Shown here: positions 23,327-34,447 of the stretch, in pieces
Layout: each line of letters begins with the position of its first letter
Numbering within the stretch: position 1 is the stretch's first letter
Source: Platanthera guangdongensis
Lineage: Eukaryota; Streptophyta; Magnoliopsida; Asparagales; Orchidaceae
Length of the DNA stretch: 64,000 nt
NCBI GenBank assembly: GCA_039583875.1
Contig: CM077149.1
Span: 152,336,416 to 152,400,415, forward strand
Reading direction: 5' to 3'
Position numbers and translations under genes: made by a program
The notes under the pieces: generated by a model
The model's database searches: none
The model's input: only the letters and a program-made list of their open reading frames with translations
What the model was told of the DNA's origin: nothing

Positions 23327-24741
23327 AACCTTGCTCCAGTAAATATTGTAACTGAACTTTCAATTCCGTCATCTTTTTTGACATTATTCTCTACGAATGG
23401 CGTGACATAGGTTTGACATCTAACATCAGCTCAATAGTGAAGTCGATCTCTCGCTGAGGTGGAACTTCAAGGGAATATTTTAGAAATACATCAACATACT
23501 TTGATACAATAGGAACATCACTCAAACTAAATCTGAGCTCTAAAGCCTCCAATGGCGTGAAGAAAAACTTCGCGCCTTTCCGAACCGCCTTGACCACTTG
23601 GAGAGCAGACATAAATATCTTGCTCGATCCCCACATGATAGCAAACGTAGTCTTGCATTCAGTGTTTTGCCCTATTATGATTTTCCTTGAATTGCAATCA
23701 ATGCATACACACTGCTCCGAAAGTTAGTCCATGCCAAAAATCACATCAAATTCCAATATCAGCAGCATTAATGCTTTCAAGTCAAGCACTTGACTTATTA
23801 TCCGCACACTAACACAACAAATTCTATCTGCAAGCGTCATGCACCCATTTGATAATCACACGTCAAATCTATCTTTTGACATGAAAGAAGACACTCCAAT
23901 ACGTAGTATGAAGTCTTTAGATAAAAAGGAGTGAGAAGCTTTAGTGTCAAACAATGCTCTTGCCAGACAGTTCAGAATTAGGACAAAGTCTAACACATGC
24001 AAGTTATATAAGCAGTCGTACACACGGTATAAAGTACATAAAGTTATAAAAGCTATATACTAAAGTCATACCTATCACGATGTCGCTTTATTTGATAGGC
24101 ACTTGTTGGCCAAGATTATGCACTCGGGGTTGCGTTGGAGGGTACTGAGATGCAATTGACTCTATGGCTTTCCTTTTCTCTGCATAAGGCGCACCTGCCT
24201 TTTTCTTCGTCTTCTGAGCACCACTACAACATACTCTGGCAAAGTGTCCCTTTTCACCACAATTGTAGTAAGTGAGCGGACATCGCCTAGTAGTCTCTCC
24301 CGATATAGAAGAAGAAGTTGGCTCCAAAAATATAGAATTCTTCTTGAATCTGCGACACCCAAACTTTGCAGAGCTCAATACTTTGAACTTTGACTTCTTC
24401 ACAAATAAGTCCTTCTTGCTTTGAACCCTCTTCATATCCTGCTCAAGGGATCTGACCGTATTGACCAAAGTAAGAAATCCTCGCGTCATAGGGACTGACA
24501 AAAGTAGCCACAGATCATCTCGCAGACCTTCATAAAACCTATTGGTCTTTTATTCCTCATCAGCAAACGAGGATCTCGCGTAACTCCCAAGCATGGTGAA
24601 CTCATGTAAGCAATCATCTACCAAACAATCACATTGAGTCAACCTCTGGAATTGGTTCTCCATTGCAATGTGTTGAGTAGAAGGGATATATTCTGCCAAA
24701 AACAATCTCGAGAACTCCTCCATCAAGATATCAGTCAGTTT
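23327..24741 (-). pseudogene. Second gypsy element: gag C-terminus and protease
   Basis: Gag runs from 24741 leftward (FYEGLRDDLWLLL near 24510) to a CCHC zinc knuckle CYNCGEKGHFARVC-like (starts YYNCGEKGH, first Cys lost) at about 24240. Protease follows at 23640-24000 with DTKASHSFLS (catalytic Gly lost) and GMD-stop-LSEQ, where the stop TAA at 23724-23726 replaces a Trp codon. The RT N-terminal linker (PPQREIDF) is at 23391-23636 and ends at the CACTA insertion. Confidence 0.8.
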
Positions 24742-24746
24742 CCTAC

Positions 24747-24906
24747 TGACTGATTAGTATAGGCTTCCGCTAGAATGAAATGTGTTAAGGTGCGCTGCGT
24801 TACTCTGGTATCAATCCGTAGCTTCATCGTCTGTTTTGTGGTATATCCTGTGGGGCCCCGGCCGGACCTTCTAGAATATATCATATGACCGGATGAGGTT
24901 GTTACA
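24747..24906 (+). mobile_element. 160-bp LTR-derived insertion with 5-bp duplication
   Basis: Begins TGACTGATTAG, ends GAGGTTGTTACA, and is flanked by perfect CCTAC copies at 24742-24746 and 24907-24911. Its last about 90 bp resemble the end of the plus gypsy LTR (GGGGCCC, GGACCTTCT, GGATGAGG-GTTACA). Deleting it with one CCTAC joins the gag frame (KLHKFVGR / KLTDIL), matching the plus element's gag. It behaves like a solo LTR but is far shorter than related LTRs. Confidence 0.8.
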
Positions 24907-25140
24907 CCTACCCACAAACTTATGCAATTTTATTTCATCCTACCAAATCCATGCCTCTCTATCCAACAAGAAAGTATTTAAGGTGACTTTTGACCTTCCT
25001 CCGTTTCTGTAGCTGGCGAAGATCTCCTCCACCGATATAAAACTCGCTTTGCCACTACCGGCTCTATAGGCAATTGCCTCACAATAACCGACTCAACTAT
25101 GCAAACCGACACCGGGGCTACTCCAAGGGTAGGAGGCTAT
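24907..25140 (-). pseudogene. Second gypsy element: gag N-terminal part
   Basis: Minus-strand gag upstream of the 160-bp insertion. It includes a decayed RMK-NCISLWVG stretch that aligns with WDEVELHQLTG of the plus element. Several stops are present. Confidence 0.55.
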
Positions 25141-25530
25141 AGATGCCTTCTTGGTTGAACATTGATCATTGCAAAGACAACTTCAACAACCAACCGTATA
25201 GTTTTTGCAGAAGGAGGGGTTGTATGCACTTCAGGAGATGCACTACTCTCCGCCGAGTGTGGTGGTTGAGGCTGCCCACACTACTCTTAGTGACTTATAA
25301 TCATGTAGCACATAATTTAGCGACTATAAACATACCAAACAATAAGCACATGAACACTCAGGTTCCACAAATAATGCTACAAACATGTATGTATTTTATT
25401 TCTAAGTGAACATTCACTAGTTATTTGGATGTTTTAACGGTGACACATACACATGCTCACCACCCCATAAAAGAATTCGACCACGAATTCGAATGACAAG
25501 GAACCGACACGTGAAGTTGATACTAAATTG
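25141..25530 (-). other. Gypsy leader and decayed primer site
   Basis: No gene seen. On the minus strand TTTAGTATCAACTTC sits directly after the LTR edge at 25531, at the position of the primer site and resembling TTTGGTATCAGAGC. Confidence 0.55.
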
Positions 25531-27440
25531 TAATACCCTACCCGTTTCGAAGATTATACTGGCGGGTCTGGCCGGGACCCCGAGCCATATTAAACGAACA
25601 AACTACAGTCTTAGTAAATGAAAACACATAACATGGTTAAACACTAACAGAAGCATTTTTAAATAACCACAAGAGAAATGTCCACTATACATGTTAGGAA
25701 TGAAAACACATAACCAAATGTTTGGCCTTAAGGCCGTCCAAGCTATTCATATAAAGTGTTTAAACTTCTACATGATTTGCAGACATCGATACGTTTGCTG
25801 ATATTACATGAAAGCAATAAACACAACGCTTTGACCTTTAAGGACCAGCACAACAATAAGCTTCGGCCCGCTATTTCCCATTTGGCTTGCCAACACCTAT
25901 ACAAGTACAATCCACAAAGACATGGGAAAACAAAACATTTGTTAGCTTTAGTTGACCACAATGGCGTAACGACCTCAACTCATTCCCTGGGCGGTGATAC
26001 TACTTCCTTGCAAACAAGTAGTATAACATCATATATGGAGATGCAACTACTCACAAGTCAAACACAATCAATATATGCACAATCACCACAAACATTGGCA
26101 CACACGACCATATGTTTCATGCTCTCAAGACAAGCTTTTGGTGTACCCCCCGAGTCTCACCTTCATCCTAAGTATCACAAACTTAGATGATATTTGAGAT
26201 ATTGTCAGTCATAAGCTATTACGCTTCTCGGACTTCCCCAAGATCAAACGGTGTACCCAGGAATTACCTCTTTACCGACTAGCATGGGACGAGTTCAGAT
26301 CTACTTTGCCCGACTCAATCACCGCGAACAACCAACACGATGCAGGTATAACTTCACTTCAGCCCGTTAAATACGATAACCAATGTTATCTCATAAGATC
26401 AGCACACAAGGCCACCAAAGCTAGACACACCAGACCTTGTAGCTTAACATGGTACACACCTTAACCCCAAGATATAGGCTTCATGATCAATCATCAACAA
26501 CACTGGATTCTATCCAGTTAGCTATCGTCGGCGATAATACTATCGCCTTGTGATATCAACAGAGCATTTATTTGCTGTTACAACTATGGGTGTTTCTTCG
26601 AGGTGATCCCCAACACTTCATACAACACCAAAACCTGAAAAACTCATGTTTTAACACAGTCTTCTCCTGCACGCAAATCAAACATCGTCAATCTGGACCA
26701 ACTTGTCGCGGATGAGTTTCACACAACATGCCTAAATCCGTATATCGATCAGATCTCTATATGCAGTTTATACAAAGATGAACAACATCAACCCGATGAA
26801 AGTATAACCTTTCACTAATTAGTGAATGAGACAGTTCCATGCAACTATGCAATAACAAATATAGGACTAACATGTCCTATCACTCGGAAGAAGAATCATG
26901 ATCCTTGACGATTGCTTCGACGCCATGAATCCGTAATTAATTCGGATGGGAGGAATCGCAACACGCCCCTCTTCATGGATCTGACCTTGGCTTGCAAATT
27001 GGAGATTGGAAGCTCCTCCAATGATTGCTTGGTCTCCTTCTTCCTCTTCCCTTCCCACTCTTCTTCTTTCTTACTTTGGAGAGAGAGAGTGTGCAAAAGA
27101 AATGAGAAGGGAGTTAACTCCTTTTGCTGTCTTATCTGATTTGGGATGAATCCCAGCGCAGATCTCAATTCCAAATAAGGAATGGACAATCATGATTTAA
27201 ATTCAAAAATCTATTTAAATCGTTATCGCCAACGATATTAATATTGTTGGGTGATATCCTAGGCGGTTGTGGTGGCCTTATCCAACGCTGCTTAATGACC
27301 ACCTTACCGCCTCACGTCTGCTTAACAAGGGGCATACTATCACATGCGATACCTCGGTCGTATGATGTATGGCTAACTGCCTGCGTAACCACCATCGTAA
27401 CCACCAGTAGAGGGTCGGTGCAAATAGCTAGATTCACATT
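25531..27440 (-). mobile_element. 5' LTR of the second gypsy element
   Basis: In minus orientation it ends GGGTATTACA at 25531, next to the primer site. The first 230 bp match 14268-14518. The block at about 26985-27130 matches the gypsy LTR at 4815-4960 (GGAGATTNGAAGCTCCTCCAATG). The start of the LTR, near 27440 or beyond, could not be fixed. Confidence 0.65.
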
Positions 27441-28191
27441 GGTCTGCAGATAATTAAAATGATAAAATAATACACACGATGAAATTATCCGCGAATAGCA
27501 ATTATAGTGGTTACGGTCTGCGAATAGTCAGGTAATCACCGTAACTATCTATGAGGCCTATAAATTGGACAACATGTCTTCCCTCATTCTCACCTTTTTT
27601 TCTCCTCCCGGATTTCCTCCAACGACCCTTCTCTCCTCCGCTTTTTCCTCCATCTTGGCCAAATTCTCCATCAGACTTCCTCTTCAAAGATCTTCATCCG
27701 TCTTCACGCAACTCCGAACGCTCCACTCTGTGTGCGCTGCTCCCACCATAGTAGGCGACTTGCCAACAACATGCCCATCATTCAGCATCCACCAGTCCAA
27801 GTGCAAGCAGAAGCCCACTGAGTCTCCAGTTCACGGGCGTTTGTCGCCACCGCGAAAGAACAGTTCTTAGTCTCGTGAGTGGTGGTTTGTCACCCTCCGA
27901 ACATCTCTCACCCTCTCACCTCCAATTATAATGAGTAGCGGTCTATCACCCTCGCCTTCTCTCAAAGTTTCTGTAAAGGAACACCGTATAGTGAAAGTTT
28001 GGCCGACACCGATCTGGCCTGTGGTTTTTCAACCCTATTCACGCGCCTTCCACAAAAAATCCCCTTGTTCGTTCCTCTGATTTTCTGACTGTTTGCGTGC
28101 TCGACCGCTCAATCAGCTAAGACAATTAGGTTAGTTCGATTTACCAAGAGGCTCGGGCGATCCGCAACAAGGTATGATATAATATATATAA
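27441..28191. other. Unassigned stretch with a TATA box
   Basis: CTATAAATTGG at about 27557 is followed by pyrimidine-rich sequence and an ORF (27565-27870) that I do not recognise. The layout resembles an LTR promoter or a leader. I see no splice pattern or known domain. Confidence 0.3.
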
Positions 28192-29066
28192 TATAATATA
28201 GGTAAAATATCCAAATCAGTCCCCAATGTTTGGGGGGGGGGGGCATTTGAAATCAGTCCCTATAGTTTGGATTATTTGAAATTGGTCTCCAACCTTTCCA
28301 ATTTGTTTGAAATCAGTCTCATTTCTCTTTCCATTCCCCTATTTACAGATTCCAAAAATTTACTTGCTGACTGGGATGATGACTGAGGATATTAAGAGGA
28401 TGAAAATTATTAATGAGACATCTTATTTATATATTATGATTACTTAGTTATATCATTATATGTTAACAGAAACAAAACGTTTTATGCACATGTATTCATA
28501 TATTCATACAAGAAATAATATTTTATATACTAAATAATATTTTCATATATTAAATAATATTTCTATATAGTAACTCATCCACATGTACTAATATATTATT
28601 TTATTCACCTACATAATATTAGTAGTATTAATAGTCGCTTAACTTGAAATTAATACAATTAAATTAACTTTTTAACTTCAGAAGATGCGTGCCCATGAAG
28701 GAGGCTTATGTCGCGAATATGGAGGGCGTGTCGATGAATGTCACACGCTGAGAGAAGTCAAAATCGACGATGATTTAAGGGTTGATGTTGGGGGCACAAG
28801 TTTAGGGGAAATAAAAATAAATTACGGGAGGAGGAAATTAAAAATAAACATCCTAGTTTCTACTCAGCAATTAATGACCCTATTAAGTAATTAAGCGTCT
28901 GACTCAACAACTTTCGTTACGTTTGTGGACAGAAAAGTGAAATTAGACTGATTTCAAACAAATTGGGAAGGTTAAGGACCAATTTCAAAGAATCCAAACT
29001 ATAGAGACCGATTTCAAATGGCCCCCAAATCCTGGATATCGATTTGAATATTTTGCCTATAATATA
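28192..29066. mobile_element. Mutator-like element with 130-bp TIRs and 9-bp duplication
   Basis: The element body is 28201-29057. Terminal inverted repeats start GGTAAAATATCCAAATCAG (left) and GGCAAAATATTCAAATCG (right, reverse complement) and match over about 130 bp. Perfect TATAATATA copies lie at 28192-28200 and 29058-29066. The core has no transposase but holds a 69-codon ORF at 28685-28894 (starts MRAHEGGLCREYGGRVDE) of unknown origin, so it could be a Pack-MULE or a simple MITE. Confidence 0.9.
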
Positions 29067-29518
29067 CGAGTGCCTGACACGGGGCTCCGCCCATATGACC
29101 ATGAGCGATAGTATCCGATTGGTGACGACGAGTTTCGCCCGCCTCATCAAGGCGAGTTTCATCCACAACATATACATATGAGTACTAAAAATGACCGTAA
29201 AAATATACATAAATATTATAATTTTTATTTTGTAAAACAATATATGTTTTGACCTAAAAATATTAATTTTGACTTTAATAAATTTGATTGATTTAATGTC
29301 ATCATCTCGAAAATACCACTGATATGCCTAATGACAACATTCCTTGAATAGACCTCTGACATGCCTAATGACAACCTATCATAGTAGGTGTAGGAGTTCT
29401 ACTAAAAAATCTTTTTGAATTTAAATGGATTTTCATTATTATTACTTCTAATTTTTTGACAGTGTAATTAATTGAATGTACATTGTATTTTAATTTGTTT
29501 GAAATATATTATAATATA
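29067..29518. other. Intergenic, nothing recognised
   Basis: AT-rich sequence with no ORF of interest. GACATGCCTAATGACAAC and near copies recur at about 29320 and 29358. Confidence 0.5.
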
Positions 29519-32370
29519 TGTCTACGTAGGCCTGTCCAAAAGGCCCGGGCCCAGTGGGCCGGCCCGAGCCCGGCCCGGCGAAAGCCTTTTTTGGCCCGGC
29601 CCGGAAAAATCCCGGCCCGGGCCGCGGCAGGGCTCAGGGCCCTTACAGGGCCCTGGTTTTGGGGGCTAGCCCGGCCCGATGCCCGACCCGGGCCGGGCCG
29701 GGCAAAGCCCGCAAATCGGGCCGGCCTGGGCCCGGACCCGAGCCCGGGCGAAGCCCAGACTGGGCCCGCATGCCGGCCCGGACCTGCTGCCAACGGCTCT
29801 AAGAGCCATTGGAAATCCAACGGCTCTTAGAGCCGTTGGAACTGCAGCCAGCAGGGCTGCAGTGCTTTGGCCTAGGGCCTAGGCAAAAGCCTAGGCCCTA
29901 GGCCATATTTTATTAAAAAAAATATATATATATTTTTTTAATAACCCCCCCCCCTCTACCCGATCCCCTCCCTCTCTCTCTTCCACTCTCTCTCTCTCTC
30001 TCTCTCTTCCACTCACTCACTCTCTCTCTCTCTTCCACTCTCTCTCACTTATTCTCTCCCTCTCTTACTCTCTTACTCTCTCTCGCTGCATGACATCGTC
30101 CTCTTCAACGCCGGCGTCGTCGACTCAAAACACGGCCGAAGTGGTGGAGCATAATCGGAGGGCGCCCGTCTGGGAGCATTTCGACAAGGTTAAAGTCGGC
30201 GACGAATTCAAGGCATGGTGCAAATTGTGCTCAAAGTTGCTAACTCTTACCGGCAACTCAACACTAGCGAGACACGCTAAGTCCTGTTTTGCAAAGCAAG
30301 CTCCCGAGTCCAGTCAGGGACAAATATCAGCATCAGGACAAATTTGGACGTACGATCAAGCAAGACAGCGAGACCTACAGGTGAAAAACATCATCAGACG
30401 TGGGTTGTCATTCAGTCACTACGACCATGATGAGACGACGGAGTATATACACGAAGGGCTTCAGCCCAAATATCAACAGGTAAGTAGATCCACTATTAGA
30501 CGCGACGCACTTAAATTATATTTTGACGCAAAACAAGATTTAATAAAATTTTTTGAAACTTTCGAGGGACGTGTGAGTTTAACGCGCGACGTTTGGAGTA
30601 GTAGCGTAAGGGTAGGGTTATCTTATATTTGTATAACGACTCATTGGATCGATCCCGTTTCATGAGATTTAAATAAACGCGTAATATGTTTTGAAGGTTT
30701 TGAATTTTCGCACACGGGTAAGGCTATATATTCGGTAATTATTAAATATTTGCGTGAATTTAAAATAAAGGATAAAATAATGAGTATTTCTTTTGATAAC
30801 GCTAGTAATAACAACACCGCAGTAGAGTGGTTAAAACGTGAATTAAAACCAATGCTCAACGGTGCGTTTTTTCACACTCGATGTGTGTGTCACGTTTTAA
30901 ACTTAGTGGTACATGATAGTTTAGAAGCTATGGAACCAGATGTTGAGAAAATTCGTACTATGCTTAGATTTATTTATTGTACCAAACAGCGAAGTTAAGA
31001 TTTTCGAAAATTTGTGATCGCACAAGGTCAAAAATATTTGAAACCTCAATTTGATATGCCTGTAAGATGGAACTCCACATATAAAATGTTAAAAAGAGCG
31101 TTTCAACAAAAAACACTTTTTATGGAATATTACACTATGACAAATAATCATAATTTAACTGATAATGATTGTGACGTACTATTTCATTATATGGATTTAT
31201 TAAAATGTTTTTATAGGGCGACTGTTTTTTTATCTGGTGTTTATTATCCCACTAGCTCGTTAGTAGTTGAAAATTTTGTAAATGTCGCACAAAAGCTTAA
31301 CTATTTTAAGCAACACTTCGGATGGCTTCCTTTAATTGAAGTAATAGAAATTTTTTTTTTAAAATATTATAGAGAAATGCCTCCTGCATTTTCATGCGCC
31401 GCCGCTTTAAACCCGTTATTCGCTGTAGACAGCGTAGAAAATTTAATAGATGAAATTAACGTTAACTTGGACATAAATATAAGTTTCGATGACGTTGACG
31501 ACGTTAGTACTACTAAATTTAATTCTATTTTTACCGAATGTTTTATTTATTACGACAACTTATATGGCTCACGACCCGAGAAAAAATAACACAACATAGG
31601 ACAAAAGATTCTTTTACAAAAAAAATTTTAGAATTACCTTCCAGGAAAAAAGCATGCACATCGAGTAGTTTAAACGAATTAGGACTGTATACGAAAACAC
31701 AATTTCGTGATTTTATGACTACGAAAGAGATCGAAAACTTCGATATCTTAAAGTGGTGGAAAGGTAAAGCTAATACCTATCCTATTTTGGCCTATATGAC
31801 CCGTGATTTACTAACAATTCAAGCTAGTACAGTAGGTTCGGAGTCCGCTTTTTCTCTTAGTGGCAGGATTTTGAACACGCGGATGAGCCGACTAAATGAA
31901 GAATCACTCGAACTATGCATCTGCTACAAGAATTATTTGGATGCTACGAATAGGAAGCAACAGATTTCAGCGTTGAATGAGAGCTCCGAGAAAATTGAAG
32001 AGTAGATGGACAACCTGAATTTGTAAAAATGTAAATTTTTTATTATCATTTAAAATAATAAATTTCATTTTTTTTCTATTTTTTTTAAAAATGTAATTTT
32101 GTTTTTTAAAATTTCAATATTAATAAAATTTTTTATTCTAATTTTTATTTCATTTTTTTAATTTTTTTTAAGTAGTTTTTTTCCTTAAGAGGGCCCGGCC
32201 TGGCCTGGCCCGGGGGGCCGGCTCGGGCCCCTTCCCGGGGTCAAAGCCCGAGCCCGGCCCGAGCCCGATAAAGAAAGGGCCCGGGCTCGGCCCGGTTTGC
32301 AAAAGCCCGGGCCCGATCAGGCCCGGTCCGGGCCGGCCCGATCGGGCCTTTTGGGCAGACATTGTCTAGT
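29519..32370 (+). mobile_element. hAT transposon with GC-rich subterminal regions
   Basis: Ends are TAGGCCTGTCCAAAAGGCC (left, 29527) and, on the reverse strand, ATGTCTGCCCAAAAGGCC (right, 32362), imperfect inverted repeats. Flanks TGTCTACG (29519-29526) and TGTCTAGT (32363-32370) agree in six of eight bases, as an old 8-bp hAT duplication would. Both ends (29535-29780 and 32190-32350) are packed with GGCCCG/CGGGCC motifs, likely transposase-binding or hairpin sequence. A CT-rich leader at 29970-30085 precedes the transposase. Confidence 0.85.
30090..32005 (+). pseudogene. hAT transposase with BED finger, broken
   Basis: Starts MTSSSSTPASS at 30090. A BED zinc finger follows (CKLC ... RHAKSC, about residues 47-70), then the hAT catalytic region with SFDNASNN and FHTRCVCHVLNL, and the C-terminal dimerisation domain (FDILKWWKGKANTYPIL ... 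STVGSESAFSLSGRIL) near 31740-31870. The frame is cut by TGA at 30663-30665 (Trp position), TAA at 30996-30998 (likely a Gln codon) and a one-base slip in an A run near 31580. Full hAT transposases are 650-750 residues, and this one would be similar in length. It should not make active enzyme. Confidence 0.9.
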
Positions 32371-32950
32371 CATTAAAATATAAAAATAACAACATAATTG
32401 ATATTTTTAAATATTTGACGAAAAATAATTTTTCTCTTATAATAATAAAAGATATGTATAATATAATATTGTTTATTATCATATATTTTATTGGTATAAA
32501 ATAATAAAACAATAATGCGATGGCCGATGGCAACCGCACGTCCGCCGTGTAGGCTTCCGTATACGGCAGCCTCATGAAGCGCCGTGCAAATACATATCTG
32601 AACCGTCATCGACATCGAGCTCGAATCTCAACGCATAAATTCAAGGATTTTCGAGGTCGGTTTCGAAGCTTCCCCTCGCTGCATGTAGGGAACGTGCAAC
32701 AGGATTCGGCGGGATCATCGTCCGACCCAAATAGCCACCGTCCGTTTTGATAAAGACGGCCAGCGCCATCTGATCGTCCAGGGTTCTCCCCCGTTTTCAA
32801 AACTTTGAAAACCCGTCGGCCCCCTCTGCTTCATATCATCTCTCCCATTCCGCCCTAGAAGGCAAGAGCTCAGCGACGCCGCTTCGTCTCATCGTCATCG
32901 TTGCCGGAATCCTACCTGAAAGAAACGAAACCCTAGCTCAGATTTTCGGT
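32371..32950 (+). promoter_or_regulatory. Upstream region of the SMPD4-like gene
   Basis: The left 200 bp are AT-rich; 32590-32950 is GC-richer and probably holds the promoter and 5' leader. I see no clear TATA box. The leader ends AGATTTTCGGT before two adjacent ATG codons. The hAT element ends 588 bp before the start codon, so it may have changed upstream control. Confidence 0.4.
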
Positions 32951-34447
32951 ATGATGCCCCGGCCTTATTCCTTGGACGCTCACACCCGAGCTCAGGATCT
33001 CGCCTCATCCGTACTCTCATCCTCCTCCCCCTCGGCCATCGCCTCCGCGGTCTCCGCCGTAGAAACCATCCTCCGTAAGCTCTCAGCCGACCAATCCCGT
33101 GCCTTCTTCTCCATCGCCTTCCCTGCCATTATCTGCCGCCTATTCGGCTTCGATGACTCCTCCCAAAATACGGCTCGCTCTCCTGCGGCGTCCACCGCGT
33201 GGATTGAGCAGGCTTATCACGATCCTGACCTGGCTGCCCGACTATTCGCTCTTCTGTCCCCCCACGGACTCCTCTTCTCGGCGATCTCATCCGCCGATCG
33301 TCACGGACTCGTCAACTACGCATTCCCCGCAGAGCGGCTCCCTGAGTGGATGAGATACGCGCTGCAGAGCGAGCGGCATTTCCCCGTCCTTGTGGACTTA
33401 TGCCCCCTCTTCAGAGGTAGGGTGAAGGAGGATCCGATACAGGATGCTTACCAGCTCCAACTGAATGCTTTCGAGTACTACATATTTTGGTTTGCGTACT
33501 ATCCCGTCTGTAAGGGGAATAGCGAGGGTTCTGATAATAGTTTGGTGGAGAAGAGTCGCCGGAAGTCTAGGTTAGTTAACTGGACATCGTCTCTTCCGAT
33601 TCTGGTCAACCCTAGCCGCAGATCGGGCCAGAAGGCTGAAGTTAGCTTATATCTTCGACTTCTGTACGCATATCTCTCCTCCTTCGTACCCAAGGGAGGT
33701 TTGGGTTCTTATCAGCCATATCGCAGTTCTCTTCTGCACTATTCTTCGAGCTGCGACATCTCTGTATTTGAGCAGGCTGAGTTCCTGGTCTATACCTTGA
33801 TTCATTTTTGGTTGGTGGACAATGATTTCTCACCAATTTCTTTGACAAATTGCCGGTCGTTTGGCATCTCATTCCCATATCGTGCAGTCTCAGTAGAGGC
33901 ACCTCCAACTGCTGGATTGGGAGAAGCGGTGAAGTTGTTTGTATTGTATCTTAGTTTTTGTTTGGTTTCTCTTACCGAAGGAAGTAATCAGAAGGTTTTG
34001 GAGTCAGTTGGCAGTTTTTCTATGAGACCAATGATTTCTTTGGGTAACACGGCCGATTCCTGGAACTCAGCAGTACAGCGACCCCTGTACAGGTTTGTCT
34101 TGAGGACTTTTCTGTTCTGCCCAATTGGGGTTTCTATGAATAATGTAGCCCAGGTTTTATCTGCGTGGGTAACTTATATAGCGCCCTGGCTAACTCATCC
34201 TGATGATTTTGTTGAGTTTGAGCCACCAACTATGCAGAAGTTGGAGAGCTCAAAAAAAAACCCGGTTCAAGGGAAAAACAATGGAGAAAATGGAAGAAGC
34301 AATCCAGAAACTGTGTTCAGTCCCCTCTGGGAGGGCTATGTAGCATCTAATTATCTTTTCTACAGCTCATTAGTTGTTCATTTTATTGGTTTTGCACACA
34401 AGTTTCTTCATACAAATATTGAGGCAGTAGTCTACATGGTATTGAAG
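32951..34447 (+). CDS. SMPD4-like gene, exon 1
   Basis: 499 codons from ATG at 32951. An open frame reads on to 34561, but the donor AAG|GTTTGT at 34447/34448 keeps codon phase 0 and joins the next exon (..YMVLK / VLNILTSSKDL). Two ATGs lie side by side; either could start. Confidence 0.85.

Noticed and set aside
29483..29882. Gly/Pro/Ala/Arg-rich ORFs on both strands
   Set aside because: They are the GGCCCG-rich end of the hAT element.
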